DNA of 64,000 nucleotides from Ciona intestinalis (taxonomy: Eukaryota; Chordata; Ascidiacea; Phlebobranchia; Cionidae): assembly GCF_000224145.3 (NCBI RefSeq), contig NC_020172.2, forward strand, positions 1,602,511-1,666,510. The letters run 5' to 3'. Shown here in pieces: positions 53,678 through 64,000 of this stretch (position 1 is the stretch's first letter; every line of letters begins with the position of its first letter). The notes below the pieces were generated by a model. The model was not told where the DNA came from. It saw only the letters and a program-made list of their open reading frames with translations, and made no database searches. The translations under genes and the position numbers were made by a program.

Positions 53678-56600
53678 CTACAAACGTATGGACACCGACT
53701 CAACAACCGACATTAAAGGTCCCGTGCCATAAACTGGATTGTCCTCGCCTAACACGGTGGACTCCTTTCTAGAACGGACACCATCGCAACACATAAATGC
53801 GGCGCAATCATCAGAGACACAAGAGAATTTACAAATTTGACTGCTAGTTGTTGAGATGGTGTGGATAGGACTGTTGTCGGAATGCTCGCTGGGTGGCGTA
53901 CAACACCTGTGAACCAAATAAATGTAGTTTATGCGACTTGCTTAGACCATGTAATTTATTTTTTATCGGTAAAATAATGTGTGCGTACATGAACAGTTCC
54001 GAATGTTTTTTTTGTCACCTGATGCATTATTCGTTGTGTACAATGTTTTATCTTATGTTGTTGCCTTTGTTTTGCTGACAATAAAAACTGGGCCACTGTA
54101 TATATATATATATATATAATTATTCAAATAAAAATATTTATTGTTTAATTTGCATTTTCTTGTTCAAAAACTAGAATACTTTATATTTCTAAAATTATAA
54201 ATTAAAATTGTTGGGGTCTGAACAAAACACATAGGCTGTAGCTTTCGTTATTAAATAATTAACACAACTGTAAGCTGCAACATAACCTTACTTGTATTCT
54301 GTAAAACTAACGTTCTCCGTGCATTCGGCATCTGCGTTTTCATTATTTTTAATTTCCTCCAACATAGAAGGCAGCAACTGGTGAACTTCTTCCTTTAAAT
54401 ATTGGCAATCACTGATCCCACATACCGACATGCCCTTTTTACACGGGTAAACTTCGGGTTGTAGAGTAAGTGAATGGACGCCTGCTTCATGAAACACATG
54501 CCGGAGCCTGTGAGCTGTCTCCCCAAAATCATCTTCTGAATGCATGGTCAAGTGGGCTGATGCGATCGCCTGGTTACTTGACAGTTGCCATATATGCAAA
54601 TCGTGAACTGACACTACACCCTTGATCTGAAATATAATATATTTGAATATACTTTGCAAATTCCAGTAAGCTTAGCATATAGACGATAGATTACATATCA
54701 GGGTGGTGGAAGATGGGACACGCTTTCATTCTATTTTCTCGTACCATTTGGTAGCAAACAAAGAACATTCAAAGAATAATTAAATCATGTCCTCACGACT
54801 TCTCTACACCGATGTTTAAAACACGATCAGGGTATTTGGATATTTTGTGCTAAAGGTGTCCATTTTACCCCAGCCCACTACATATATATTTAATATACAT
54901 ACATATTTACCCTTTAACGTATGGAATGGTTTAAATTTTAAAACAAAACACATTGCGTTCCACCACAAAACACTGCTTTTAGCATTTATTGGCATTCCGT
55001 TACACAATATAGACCTAAGCTTTGCACACAGCATGTCATTGGTGCCGACTGCAAAATATTCCGCCGCTAAAATATCCCGAACCGGTTGAGTGCACCGCAA
55101 AACCGAGACACGCAAACGCAAGCGTGATTTTTACTCTAATTACTCATTAAAGTATCAAAGCATGTTCGTGACTGAACCAGATAATGTGCATAAGTATATT
55201 AGCAATTTGATTTAGCATGATCAGACATTGATTAATGGCTGTCACGCAAATTAACGGTTAATTTTTTTGCCAATTCTGTTTGTAGTTGTTAAAAAAACAC
55301 AACCTAGCACAAAGCCTAAGAACGACGTAGTTAATAGTTATGTACATATCATATACCATACAATCTTTTGCTTACCTTATAAAAAAACACTGCGCAACTT
55401 ACCTTTGTTAACCTGCTTTCCAATTCATCTGCGTTGATATGGGCAGGTGGTCGTTGTAGTAATATGTAAGCAGATTGTTTAAGAAGAGGCAGGGTACTGC
55501 ATACGATGATGAGCGCGATAAAGAGACTCATAACTGGATCCACATAAAAACGCCAAGAGTCCTATATGAGGGTAAAATGTGAATTTATAATGCTGCGAAA
55601 ATTTCTCAAAATTCTTTAGAACAGTTTGTTTTAGTTGTGTTATTTTGCGGTATATGGACTGTCGGTATATAGGCGCTTCTATATTTGGGTATTGAATTAA
55701 TCAACGAAATCTTGTACAAGTCCCAGGTACAATATAGCATACAACGCTGTAAAATACCTCACTTCATTTATAGAGTAAACTAGTTTGTTGGCAATTTATA
55801 TTCCATTACAAATCAAATATAGTTTTTTTGCCAGACTTCATTTAAGAAATTGTATACCTATATAATAGCCATTGTATCTTGCCACGTACAGAAACAGGGA
55901 AATTTGACACCTGTCTTCTTTTTAACTAACCTGTACGTAGTTAACGATCAAAGCGCTGATGATAACGACAACAGATCCCAAGGCATCTCCCAATACATGT
56001 AAGAAAACTCCTTTCATATTCAAGTGACCTCGCTTTGCTGCAGTTACTCGAACTTTTGGTTCTGTATTACCATTAATGTTAATAAAACGTTACATAAAGT
56101 ATTGTGGGGTAAGATGGAATACCGTGTTTTACAGCCGCAGGGCTGCGATTATATAATTCTGTCGATATTTTACTATTTTACTACAAAAGAGGAAGAAAAA
56201 AAATGAAAATGTTACCCCAGCACCCCAGCACCCCAGCAGCCTACCATACGCTGTCACCTTTTCTTTCAATTTTCTCCTTCCGTTTGATAGTAAACAAAGT
56301 AAATTCAAAGAATTATAAAACTGTATCCTCACGACTCCCATAGACCGTTGTTAATTGTTTGAAACACGATCAAGATATTTTGATATTATGTGCTAAAGGT
56401 GTCCCATCTCCCCCCACCCTACTTTATAATAAATTTCAATTTCACCTCCTTCGGGGTCATCGTCATGATCATGTGAATGTTCGTTTTTTACGTCATGACT
56501 ATCATGAGAATGCCCATGACTGTGATTATGTCCATGAGCATGCTCATGAAACAACAGAAGTCCAATAAGGTTGATGGCCAGACCAGCACTACCAACACCC

Positions 56601-57647
56601 AGAACAAGTAATGGTTCAGTTATTGGTTCTACTTCCACGAGTCTGCAGTGAAATATAAATAATCCGTGCAGTTACAATTCGTGATGTTTAGCATGTACGT
56701 TTGTTTATTTATTTTAGCAGAAAAAAGCACGTCAATCACGTTTAGGCGGTGTCGTGTGCAACACGCCGACACGCATTGACCTATATAGGACTTGCAATGC
56801 AAAGCGAGCATGTAAATGAATTAATTAATAAAAAAATATTCTTTATCCTGGCGTAGCAGGATAACGACAGATTAGAAACCTCCTAAGGAGCAATGAGAGT
56901 TAAAAATGTTTTTGAGATACACGGTCAAAAGATTGGGAACTTTAATTCCTAATTCCAGTATATCGCTTTGTGCAGTGACGATAGCTTTAAACATTGTGGC
57001 ACGAATTCAGACAAATAAAAATTAGCAAATAGTCCCCCACCTTTGAATAGCTTCGATTACAATACTGAAGCAAAGGGACAATAGGAACACGGCGTTGCAT
57101 AATGCTCCAAGAACCTCAGCTCTTGCCCAACCGTACGTATTGGTTTTGCTTGTTTTGTTGGAATAAATAACTGCGACCAACCCGACAACAAGACTCACCA
57201 CATCAGACAACATATGGAAACTATCTGCTACCAATGCCGTGGAGTTGGTGGAATACCTGGTATCAAAAACGTAGTTCTTCAAACATAAAAGCAGTGTTTC
57301 TGTTAGTTTGTATATAAACAAGTGTTGTTTTTTTAAAACCATTACTGAATATATAGCAGTAGCCTATACCGAGGCAATATTTAGTATTTACACAGTCCAT
57401 ACTCGAACGCTCTAAAATAAAAAAAACTGATCCGCAATATTCTCCTCAATATTACCCGTACCCCAAATATATACTCAACATATTACATGTGGTGGAATAG
57501 GAATGTATACTGATTAAATTAAAGCATGATAACGTATTGATTCACATACCCGACTACAATCTCTGTGAAGAAAAACGCCGATGTCATAATGAGCATGCAG
57601 ATGAGACTGAATTTCGGCCCTCTGTTAATTTTGCATGTAAAGGTCAT
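53678..57647 (-). CDS. SLC30A1/ZnT1-like zinc exporter
   Basis: Cation-diffusion-facilitator zinc/proton antiporter exporting zinc from the cytosol. Seven exons join in frame to 454 residues: 57550-57647, 57041-57256, 56446-56642, 55931-56061, 55403-55561, 54292-54626, 53678-53906. Six membrane segments are visible. The two HxxxD zinc sites are present: 'ADSFHMLSD' in TM2 and 'HVLGDALGS' in TM5. A His-rich cytosolic loop lies between TM4 and TM5 ('HEHAHGHNHSHGHSHDSHD'). The C-terminal domain ('GVVSVHDLHIWQLSSNQAIA') is the CDF cytosolic fold. The tail is Cys-rich ('CCTPPSEHS', 'CKFSCVSDDC', 'FMCCDG'), which favours the ZnT1/ZnT10 branch. Human ZnT1 is about 507 residues. A MITE with an insert fills intron 3. 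A TTTATT on + near 53536 would serve as polyA signal. Confidence 0.9.
54697..54881. mobile_element. MITE copy, zinc transporter intron
   Basis: Left end 'cagggtggtggaagatggga', right end 'ttaccccagcccacta'; the core is in family order. Confidence 0.75.
56100..56423. mobile_element. MITE copy enlarged by about 130 bp of other sequence
   Basis: Left end 'attgtggggtaagatgg' and right end 'ccatctccccccaccctact' are those of the family. The left arm is followed by unrelated sequence with a small 'caccccagcaccccagcac' repeat before the core resumes at about 56260. Confidence 0.65.
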
Positions 57648-59086
57648 TTTAAATGCAGCAGTGGCTATTACGCTTGTTATAGCTAAATCACTCAACAAAG
57701 AAAATCCAGCACTTTCATCTACACTTAAGTAAAGCGGGATTATACAATAATATACCAATCGAATATTATGCGATACAGTATTGCAAATATACGTGCATAC
57801 TGCATAGTGTAGACTTCTAAAAACAAAGACATTTCTGACAGCTGTACCACAGAGTTTGACCCTTTTTTAAAGTTACTTCCTTGAAAACATGATGAGCGAA
57901 ATGACGAAACTAAGAGTCTGCAACATATCTTTATATACAGACTGATGAACTGGTGAAGATCTCCAAATTAAGTAAGCTAAATAATATCCTGACTTTGTAG
58001 CTTGAAATAAGATATATGTACATAGATAAATTATGATAAATGTAAATAAACTATAGTGACGAGCATTGTCATAAATTCATAACGAATAATCAGTTTAGTT
58101 ACACGCGGCTCGTTATAAGCTATATATCTAAATAATGCATTTGACCTACGCACATAAAACCTGGTATTTTTATGCGACTATTGACTGACTAGCTGTCTGA
58201 AACATAGTTACTTTATGTCTCATATATAGTACTTTGAGGTAAGATGCTGGGATACTATAGTTCTGTAAATTTTCCCATCTTACTCCGCCCTACTATACGA
58301 TGTCTACTATTTCATGTTCGTTTATAACCTATTAAATCTATTTGTATTACGGTTTACTTTTTAACCACCTGTAACTGAACTGTATTTTAGTAACTGTTAT
58401 ACATGTGCTGACTAACGTTATTTGGTCATTTTACCTGCACTGCTTGTTAATATTTACTTAGGAGTTATCGCTATATTATAGTTTGCTGTTCGGGACAATC
58501 GCGGTCGTAATAATATGACGTATTTCTATAGTCGTAAATCGGTGCAGGTAAATTCTTGTTTGTATAAATTCTTGTCAGTTTTATGGGGAAAGGCCACCTA
58601 CATTACCGGCTGTTAAAAAAAACTGTCCGTTTCTTTCGGAAAATCTCCAAGCCGCCGCCGGTACCGCAGAGCCTTCACCTATGCTGTTGATAAAGAGTTT
58701 GCTTTTTTATTTCTTTGCTTTGTTGGTGACAGTGCAAATTTAATTTGGTGGCGAGTGCAGATTTGGACGCGCCGTGTGCAAAATTCTTTTGCCCCATCAC
58801 ACACCGGGGTATATACGTTGTGCAGTGCATGTCGTGTGGTTTCCCTCAAAGAATGGCATATGAGTCAAAGGCGAGCGCGTTTATCAGTTCTAAGGCTTGA
58901 CCCGTTTCTCGTAATTATTGCAACCTAACGAATTACACACACTGTGTACCCACATTATTAAGTCAACACTTCACTGATTAAACGGCAGGGTATAGCGGTA
59001 ATATAAATCCCTGTACGTGCTATACACTGAGAGATTATTCAGCCATAGCGCATAAATGTATAAAGATGCTACAAACGTTTTAAACA
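57648..59086. other. Intergenic region, no gene seen
   Basis: Zinc transporter upstream region. A short MITE relic with both ends ('gaggtaagatgctgggatac', 'cttactccgccctacta') lies at about 58226-58300. No exon was recognised. Confidence 0.5.
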
Positions 59087-60228
59087 GGATGCTGCACTGC
59101 AGCCCATTGATAAGCAATCACGTGTATTATCATAAACGTAACAGGATGTCACCACACGCGTGTCGATATCCTAACTACTAGTAAGGTTAGTACCACTAGT
59201 ACGTAAGGTTAGGTACATTAAGCCTATATGTAAACATGGTTATCATCGAAACGTTTTATTCACTGGCTAACTAACAGTTTATTCCAATACAGCAACATTC
59301 GTACCGACCCTTATCTATTTTACAACTAAACCACTTTGTCAGACGATTTAAGTTTCGTAATACAGAGATTGGATATTGGATGTTTTCTCAGTAATGCATT
59401 CTATACTTCCAGACCAAACAGGCCATAATTACGCACGAAATAAATGCCACTGGGGTCGTTATTAGCGACAGAACATATTAGGTATTTTTACGGTTAACTA
59501 CACGATTTAATTAAACTTTCTCCTGCATATTAATATAACTGAGCTGCAATGTTTGCTGGCTACAAGATTCATTATTTGCGATCTTTCACGATTCCATCGT
59601 CTTTACTCCCCGTGGTGAACCGCGTCGATTCTCACTTAGATAGAATATATAATAAAACATATAAACAGTATAAGTTTTACAAGACTGTACTTTCACTTTC
59701 ATTAATATGGGGAAAAATTTTTAATTGTCCCACATTAGTTTTTGCTGTGTTTTTAAAACTATTTTGTTTGGGCCAGTATAGTTCCCAAACTGTGGTATAT
59801 GCGTACCACTATAGTCTTCCGGGTGGTACGCGAGCAACTGATTAAGTTCATACCAAAGAATCGCATATGATCTTTTAGTGAATGTTGTAAGCATTATTTT
59901 AATTCACATAAATTACTCAATACAGAGCAGTTTAGGTGTATTAAATTCCTGTAGGCCGTGTATTGAGTATACGCCATGTTAAAACGTGACACTTTCTGCT
60001 ATATTCCGTACTAGAACTTTTTAAATCGAGACGTTGTTTCACAGAGTATTTTTGCAAACTATATCTATACTTTACTTACGCGCATATATTACTTAGGCAA
60101 ATACCCAACTTGTTTGCAAGCACCTGCAGACTAAATAATCAGGGGACAATCGCTATTATAACGCATATAATCGACGTGTGAATTGCTATTATGTCATAAT
60201 CAACTGCCAGGCCAAACAATTGCTATTA
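59087..60228. repeat. Left copy of 1.14-kb duplication abutting the gap
   Basis: Nearly identical to 60729-61867 with a few substitutions and small indels (one cluster near 59700-59760). It stops exactly at the gap edge. A 98-codon frame inside is not preserved in the other copy and is not taken as a gene. Confidence 0.9.
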
Positions 60229-60728
60229 NNNNNNNNNNNNNNNNNNNNNNNNNNNNNNNNNNNNNNNNNNNNNNNNNNNNNNNNNNNNNNNNNNNNNNNN
60301 NNNNNNNNNNNNNNNNNNNNNNNNNNNNNNNNNNNNNNNNNNNNNNNNNNNNNNNNNNNNNNNNNNNNNNNNNNNNNNNNNNNNNNNNNNNNNNNNNNNN
60401 NNNNNNNNNNNNNNNNNNNNNNNNNNNNNNNNNNNNNNNNNNNNNNNNNNNNNNNNNNNNNNNNNNNNNNNNNNNNNNNNNNNNNNNNNNNNNNNNNNNN
60501 NNNNNNNNNNNNNNNNNNNNNNNNNNNNNNNNNNNNNNNNNNNNNNNNNNNNNNNNNNNNNNNNNNNNNNNNNNNNNNNNNNNNNNNNNNNNNNNNNNNN
60601 NNNNNNNNNNNNNNNNNNNNNNNNNNNNNNNNNNNNNNNNNNNNNNNNNNNNNNNNNNNNNNNNNNNNNNNNNNNNNNNNNNNNNNNNNNNNNNNNNNNN
60701 NNNNNNNNNNNNNNNNNNNNNNNNNNNN
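60229..60728. other. Assembly gap, 500 N
   Basis: A run of exactly 500 N, a placeholder length. Open frames reported through it have no meaning. Confidence 0.99.
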
Positions 60729-61867
60729 GGATGCTGCACTGCAGCCCATTGATAAGCAATCACGTGTATTATCATAAACGTAACAGGATGTCACCACACG
60801 CGTGTCGATATCCTAACTACTAGTAAGGTTAGTACCACTAGTACGTAAGGTTAGGTACATTAAGCCTATATGTAAACATGGTTATCATCGAAACGTTTTA
60901 TTCACTGGCTAACTAACAGTTTATTCCAATACAGCAACATTCGTACCGACCCTTATCTATTTTACAACTAAACCACTTTGTCAGACGATTTAAGTTGCGT
61001 AATACAGAGATTGGATATTGAATATTTTCTCAGTAATGCATTCTATACTTCCAGACCAAACAGGCCATAATTACGCACGAAATAAATGCCACTGGGCTCG
61101 TTATTAGCGACAGAACATATTAGGTATTTTTACGGTTAACTACACGATTTAATTAAACTTTCTCCTGCATATTAATATAACTGAGCTGCAATGTTTGCTG
61201 GCTACAAGATTCATTATTTGCGATCTTTCACGATTCCATCGTCTTTACTCCCCGTGGTGAACCGCGTCGATTCTCACTTAGATAGAATATATAATAAAAC
61301 ATATAAACAGTATAAGTTTTACAAGACTGTACTTTCACTTTTTAATATGGCAAAACGTATTTAATGGTCTCACATTATTTTTGTGTGTTTTTAAAACTAT
61401 TTTGTTTGGGCCAGTATAGTTCCCAAACTGTGGTATATGCGTACCACTATAGTCTTCCGGGTGGTACGCGAGCAACTGATTAAGTTCATACCAAAGAATC
61501 GCATATGATCTTTTAGTGAATGTTGTAAGCATTATTTTAATTCACATAAATTACTCAATACAGAGCAGTTTAGGTGTATTAAATTCCTGTAGGCCGTGTA
61601 TTGAGTATACGCCATGTTAAAACGTGACACTTTCTGCTATATTCCGTACTAGAACTTTTTAAATCGAGACGTTGTTTCACAGAGTATTTTTGCAAACTAT
61701 ATCTATACTTTACTTACGCGCATATATTACTTAGGCAAATACCCAACTTGTTTGCAAGCACCTGCAGACTAAATAATCAAGGGGACAATCGCTATTATAA
61801 CGCATATAATCGACGTGTGAATTGCTATTATGTCATAATCAACTGCCAGGCCAAACAATTGCTATTA
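60729..61867. repeat. Right copy of 1.14-kb duplication abutting the gap
   Basis: Begins at the first base after the gap with the same sequence found at 59087 and ends where the left copy meets the gap. This is the pattern of two contigs whose overlapping ends were not merged. Confidence 0.9.
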
Positions 61868-62231
61868 TAATGCAATGAATTTACGTGTAAATCCCCACTA
61901 TTTCGTAATAAACATGCTGCTTGGTTGAGGAAAACATCGTAAATATACAGTAGTGCTACTTCTGGAATATATTTCGGTTGTTTTTCGCCCTGTTTAATTA
62001 ACAAATTACATTTATTTTGCACGCAACTTTAAGAAAGGCAGTCCCAAGATTGTGGTGCGAATTCCCGCCGAAAGAAAGACGTATGCGTGCGGTTCCTATA
62101 ATTTCACTATTTGAAATTGGTTGTTCACGAGCCTTTAGTAAATTATATGTAGGTGGTACGAGAACGCGTTACCCTGCATGAACCAAAATGTGCATGGTAC
62201 GTGAGTAGATATAAAAGTCTGGGAACAACTG
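61412..62231. mobile_element. hAT-type non-autonomous element, about 820 bp
   Basis: Left end 'cagtatagttcccaaactg' and right end 'tctgggaacaactg' resemble the hAT 'cagtggttcccaaac' repeat. The flanks 'gtttgggc' and 'atttaggc' agree at six of eight bases, a possible aged target duplication. Internal 'ggtggtacg' motifs recur near both ends. The left part also occurs at 59774-60228, cut by the gap. Confidence 0.5.
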
Positions 62232-62309
62232 ATTTAGGCTGAACGAAAACAATTTAATTTCGATTGATTAGGTTTTACCCTTACGTATAAATATATAGTT
62301 ATATATAGC

Positions 62310-62376
62310 AGGGTGGGGGAAGATATATATATATATATATGCTGACGGTGTCCAATCTGACCCCACAGTACTACAT
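62310..62376. mobile_element. Short MITE relic
   Basis: Both ends of the family ('gcagggtgggggaagat', 'ccccacagtacta') enclose only an (AT)n run and a few arm bases. Confidence 0.55.
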
Positions 62377-62379
62377 TTA

Positions 62380-62572
62380 TAGTAGGGTGGGGGAAGATGG
62401 GTCACGTTTGGTACATAATATCCAAACATCCTGATCGTGTTTTAAACAATTAACAACGGCCTATGGGAGTCGTAAGGATACACTTTTATAATTCTTTCAA
62501 TGTTCTTCGTTTACTACTAAATGGGACGAGAAAATAGAGCTTAAAAGTGTCCTATCTTCCCCCATCCTACTG
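62380..62572. mobile_element. MITE, full 193-bp copy
   Basis: Ends 'tagtagggtgggggaagatg' and 'cttcccccatcctactg', TA on the left and CA on the right, same length as the reference copy. Confidence 0.85.
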
Positions 62573-62960
62573 CATTATATCTGTGGTTTTACCCAAGTTA
62601 AAATATCTTTTATAATGACGTCACCACTAAAGTCCTAAATTGATGACGTAAATCGGTAGTCGTTAATTGTCACTGCAGTTTTTAAAAGCAATTTTTAAAA
62701 CTCGTTGAAAACAGGGATGAATAACGCAAATGCACCTTTTATGTTCTCATATTGATGTCATGCTACGATTTTTTATATAAACACTTATTATTTAATTAGC
62801 TGACCAATTGTATGACCAATCATATGTCTTTAATCGTTAATTTAAATTATTATGATGGTATTTACACGTGTTTTACTTGTTCATGCAGCTGAGTTATTAC
62901 AGCTCCCACTGGCAAACCTTCTAGTGTAGTTGTTTTTAAGATGGAATGTGCATTAAAGGC

Positions 62961-62968
62961 TATAAATA
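62961..62968 (+). promoter_or_regulatory. TATA box, probable TPI promoter
   Basis: TATAAATA in 'ggctataaataggcc'. A start near 62992 would be followed by a donor-like 'ttaagtaaga' (63202-63207) and an acceptor 'ttatttgcag' (ending 63300), giving a leader intron before the TPI coding exon. Confidence 0.45.
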
Positions 62969-63343
62969 GGCCATGAATGTGTTAATATACCTTTCAACGC
63001 TCTTCACAACGGGGAGTTTTATTTCGTTACAAACTAAGCATAGACGTGGATAAACCACAGACGAAGGTCGTGCGTCGGGGTCGTTATGGAATCATTCGCG
63101 CAACATTACTTTCTATAGAGCGGAAGAAAGGTGTTGGGCGGGAGAGAATGATATTGCGGGTGGCAGAGTTGCTTAGATTCTATTGGTATTACCACAGAGT
63201 TTAAGTAAGAGGGTAATAGTTAAGCTAACTGTATGAACTGTTTGGCAAAAACGTTTTGTTTATATTAACACCCTTTAATGTGTTTGAACTTTATTTGCAG
63301 TTTTTTACAAGTTTGCACACGTTTGTAAAAATAATCTGTCAGC

Positions 63344-63864
<521 letters not shown>

Positions 63865-64000
63865 TAGGACACATACCAAATTAAATTTGTATATTAGGTT
63901 CTGTATTTATAATTGTACACAGTCATACTTGATGGACATGTCATTTGATGTGCCGTGGATGACATGTCAGTATGCACTTTAATGAAAGGTTCTTAAATTA

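Noticed and set aside
59549-59845. 98-codon frame near the gap
   Set aside because: Not preserved in the near-identical copy after the gap, and partly inside a hAT-like element.
60178-60797. Long open frames on both strands through the gap
   Set aside because: They consist of N and carry no information.

Overview
The window looks like nuclear DNA of a sea squirt, most likely Ciona. This is inferred from AT-rich sequence, compact intron-bearing animal genes, a dense 193-bp MITE and a tRNA-headed SINE; no database was consulted. All gene models below were joined by hand from splice sites and phases. They are predictions, but most chain in frame from ATG to stop.

Layout from left to right. The 3' part of an ankyrin/SOCS-box (ASB-type) gene (+) ends at 1921. 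An intronless secreted LamG-fold gene (-) lies at 2832-3668. A secreted ShKT-EGF-EGF-trypsin-TSP1 protein (+, 5360-9642) has lost two of its three catalytic residues. A minus-strand block follows: PRKX-like kinase (11092-17793), TFIIIC90/GTF3C4 (18598-23696), TYW5 (23825-24769), ISCU (25297-25764), two tandem secreted cystine-knot ligands of neurotrophin/Spaetzle type (26429-28132 and 29610-31923), and a 17-exon BTB protein (33750-43336). A fibrinogen-domain gene (+, 44592-45882) converges on ATPSCKMT (-, 46062-47899). Then come a CYP4-type P450 (-), a decayed CYP4 fragment, and an SLC30A1-like zinc transporter (-, 53678-57647). A 500-N gap at 60229-60728 is flanked by near-identical 1.14-kb copies, probably unmerged haplotypes. 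The start of triosephosphate isomerase (+, from 63344) runs off the right edge.

Most of these genes are unrelated housekeeping neighbours. Two arrangements stand out. TYW5 and GTF3C4 are 128 bp apart on one strand with a splice acceptor between them, as expected of a tunicate operon resolved by spliced-leader trans-splicing. The two cystine-knot ligands form a tandem duplication with identical exon layout, conserved furin-type sites and a matching cysteine loss.

Mobile DNA is all of the DNA-transposon or SINE kind: three hAT-type non-autonomous elements (two with perfect 8-bp target duplications), many Tc1/mariner-type MITEs with TA targets, and many SINE copies, mostly in introns and gaps between genes. 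I saw no retrovirus-like element, CRISPR array, rRNA or tRNA gene.
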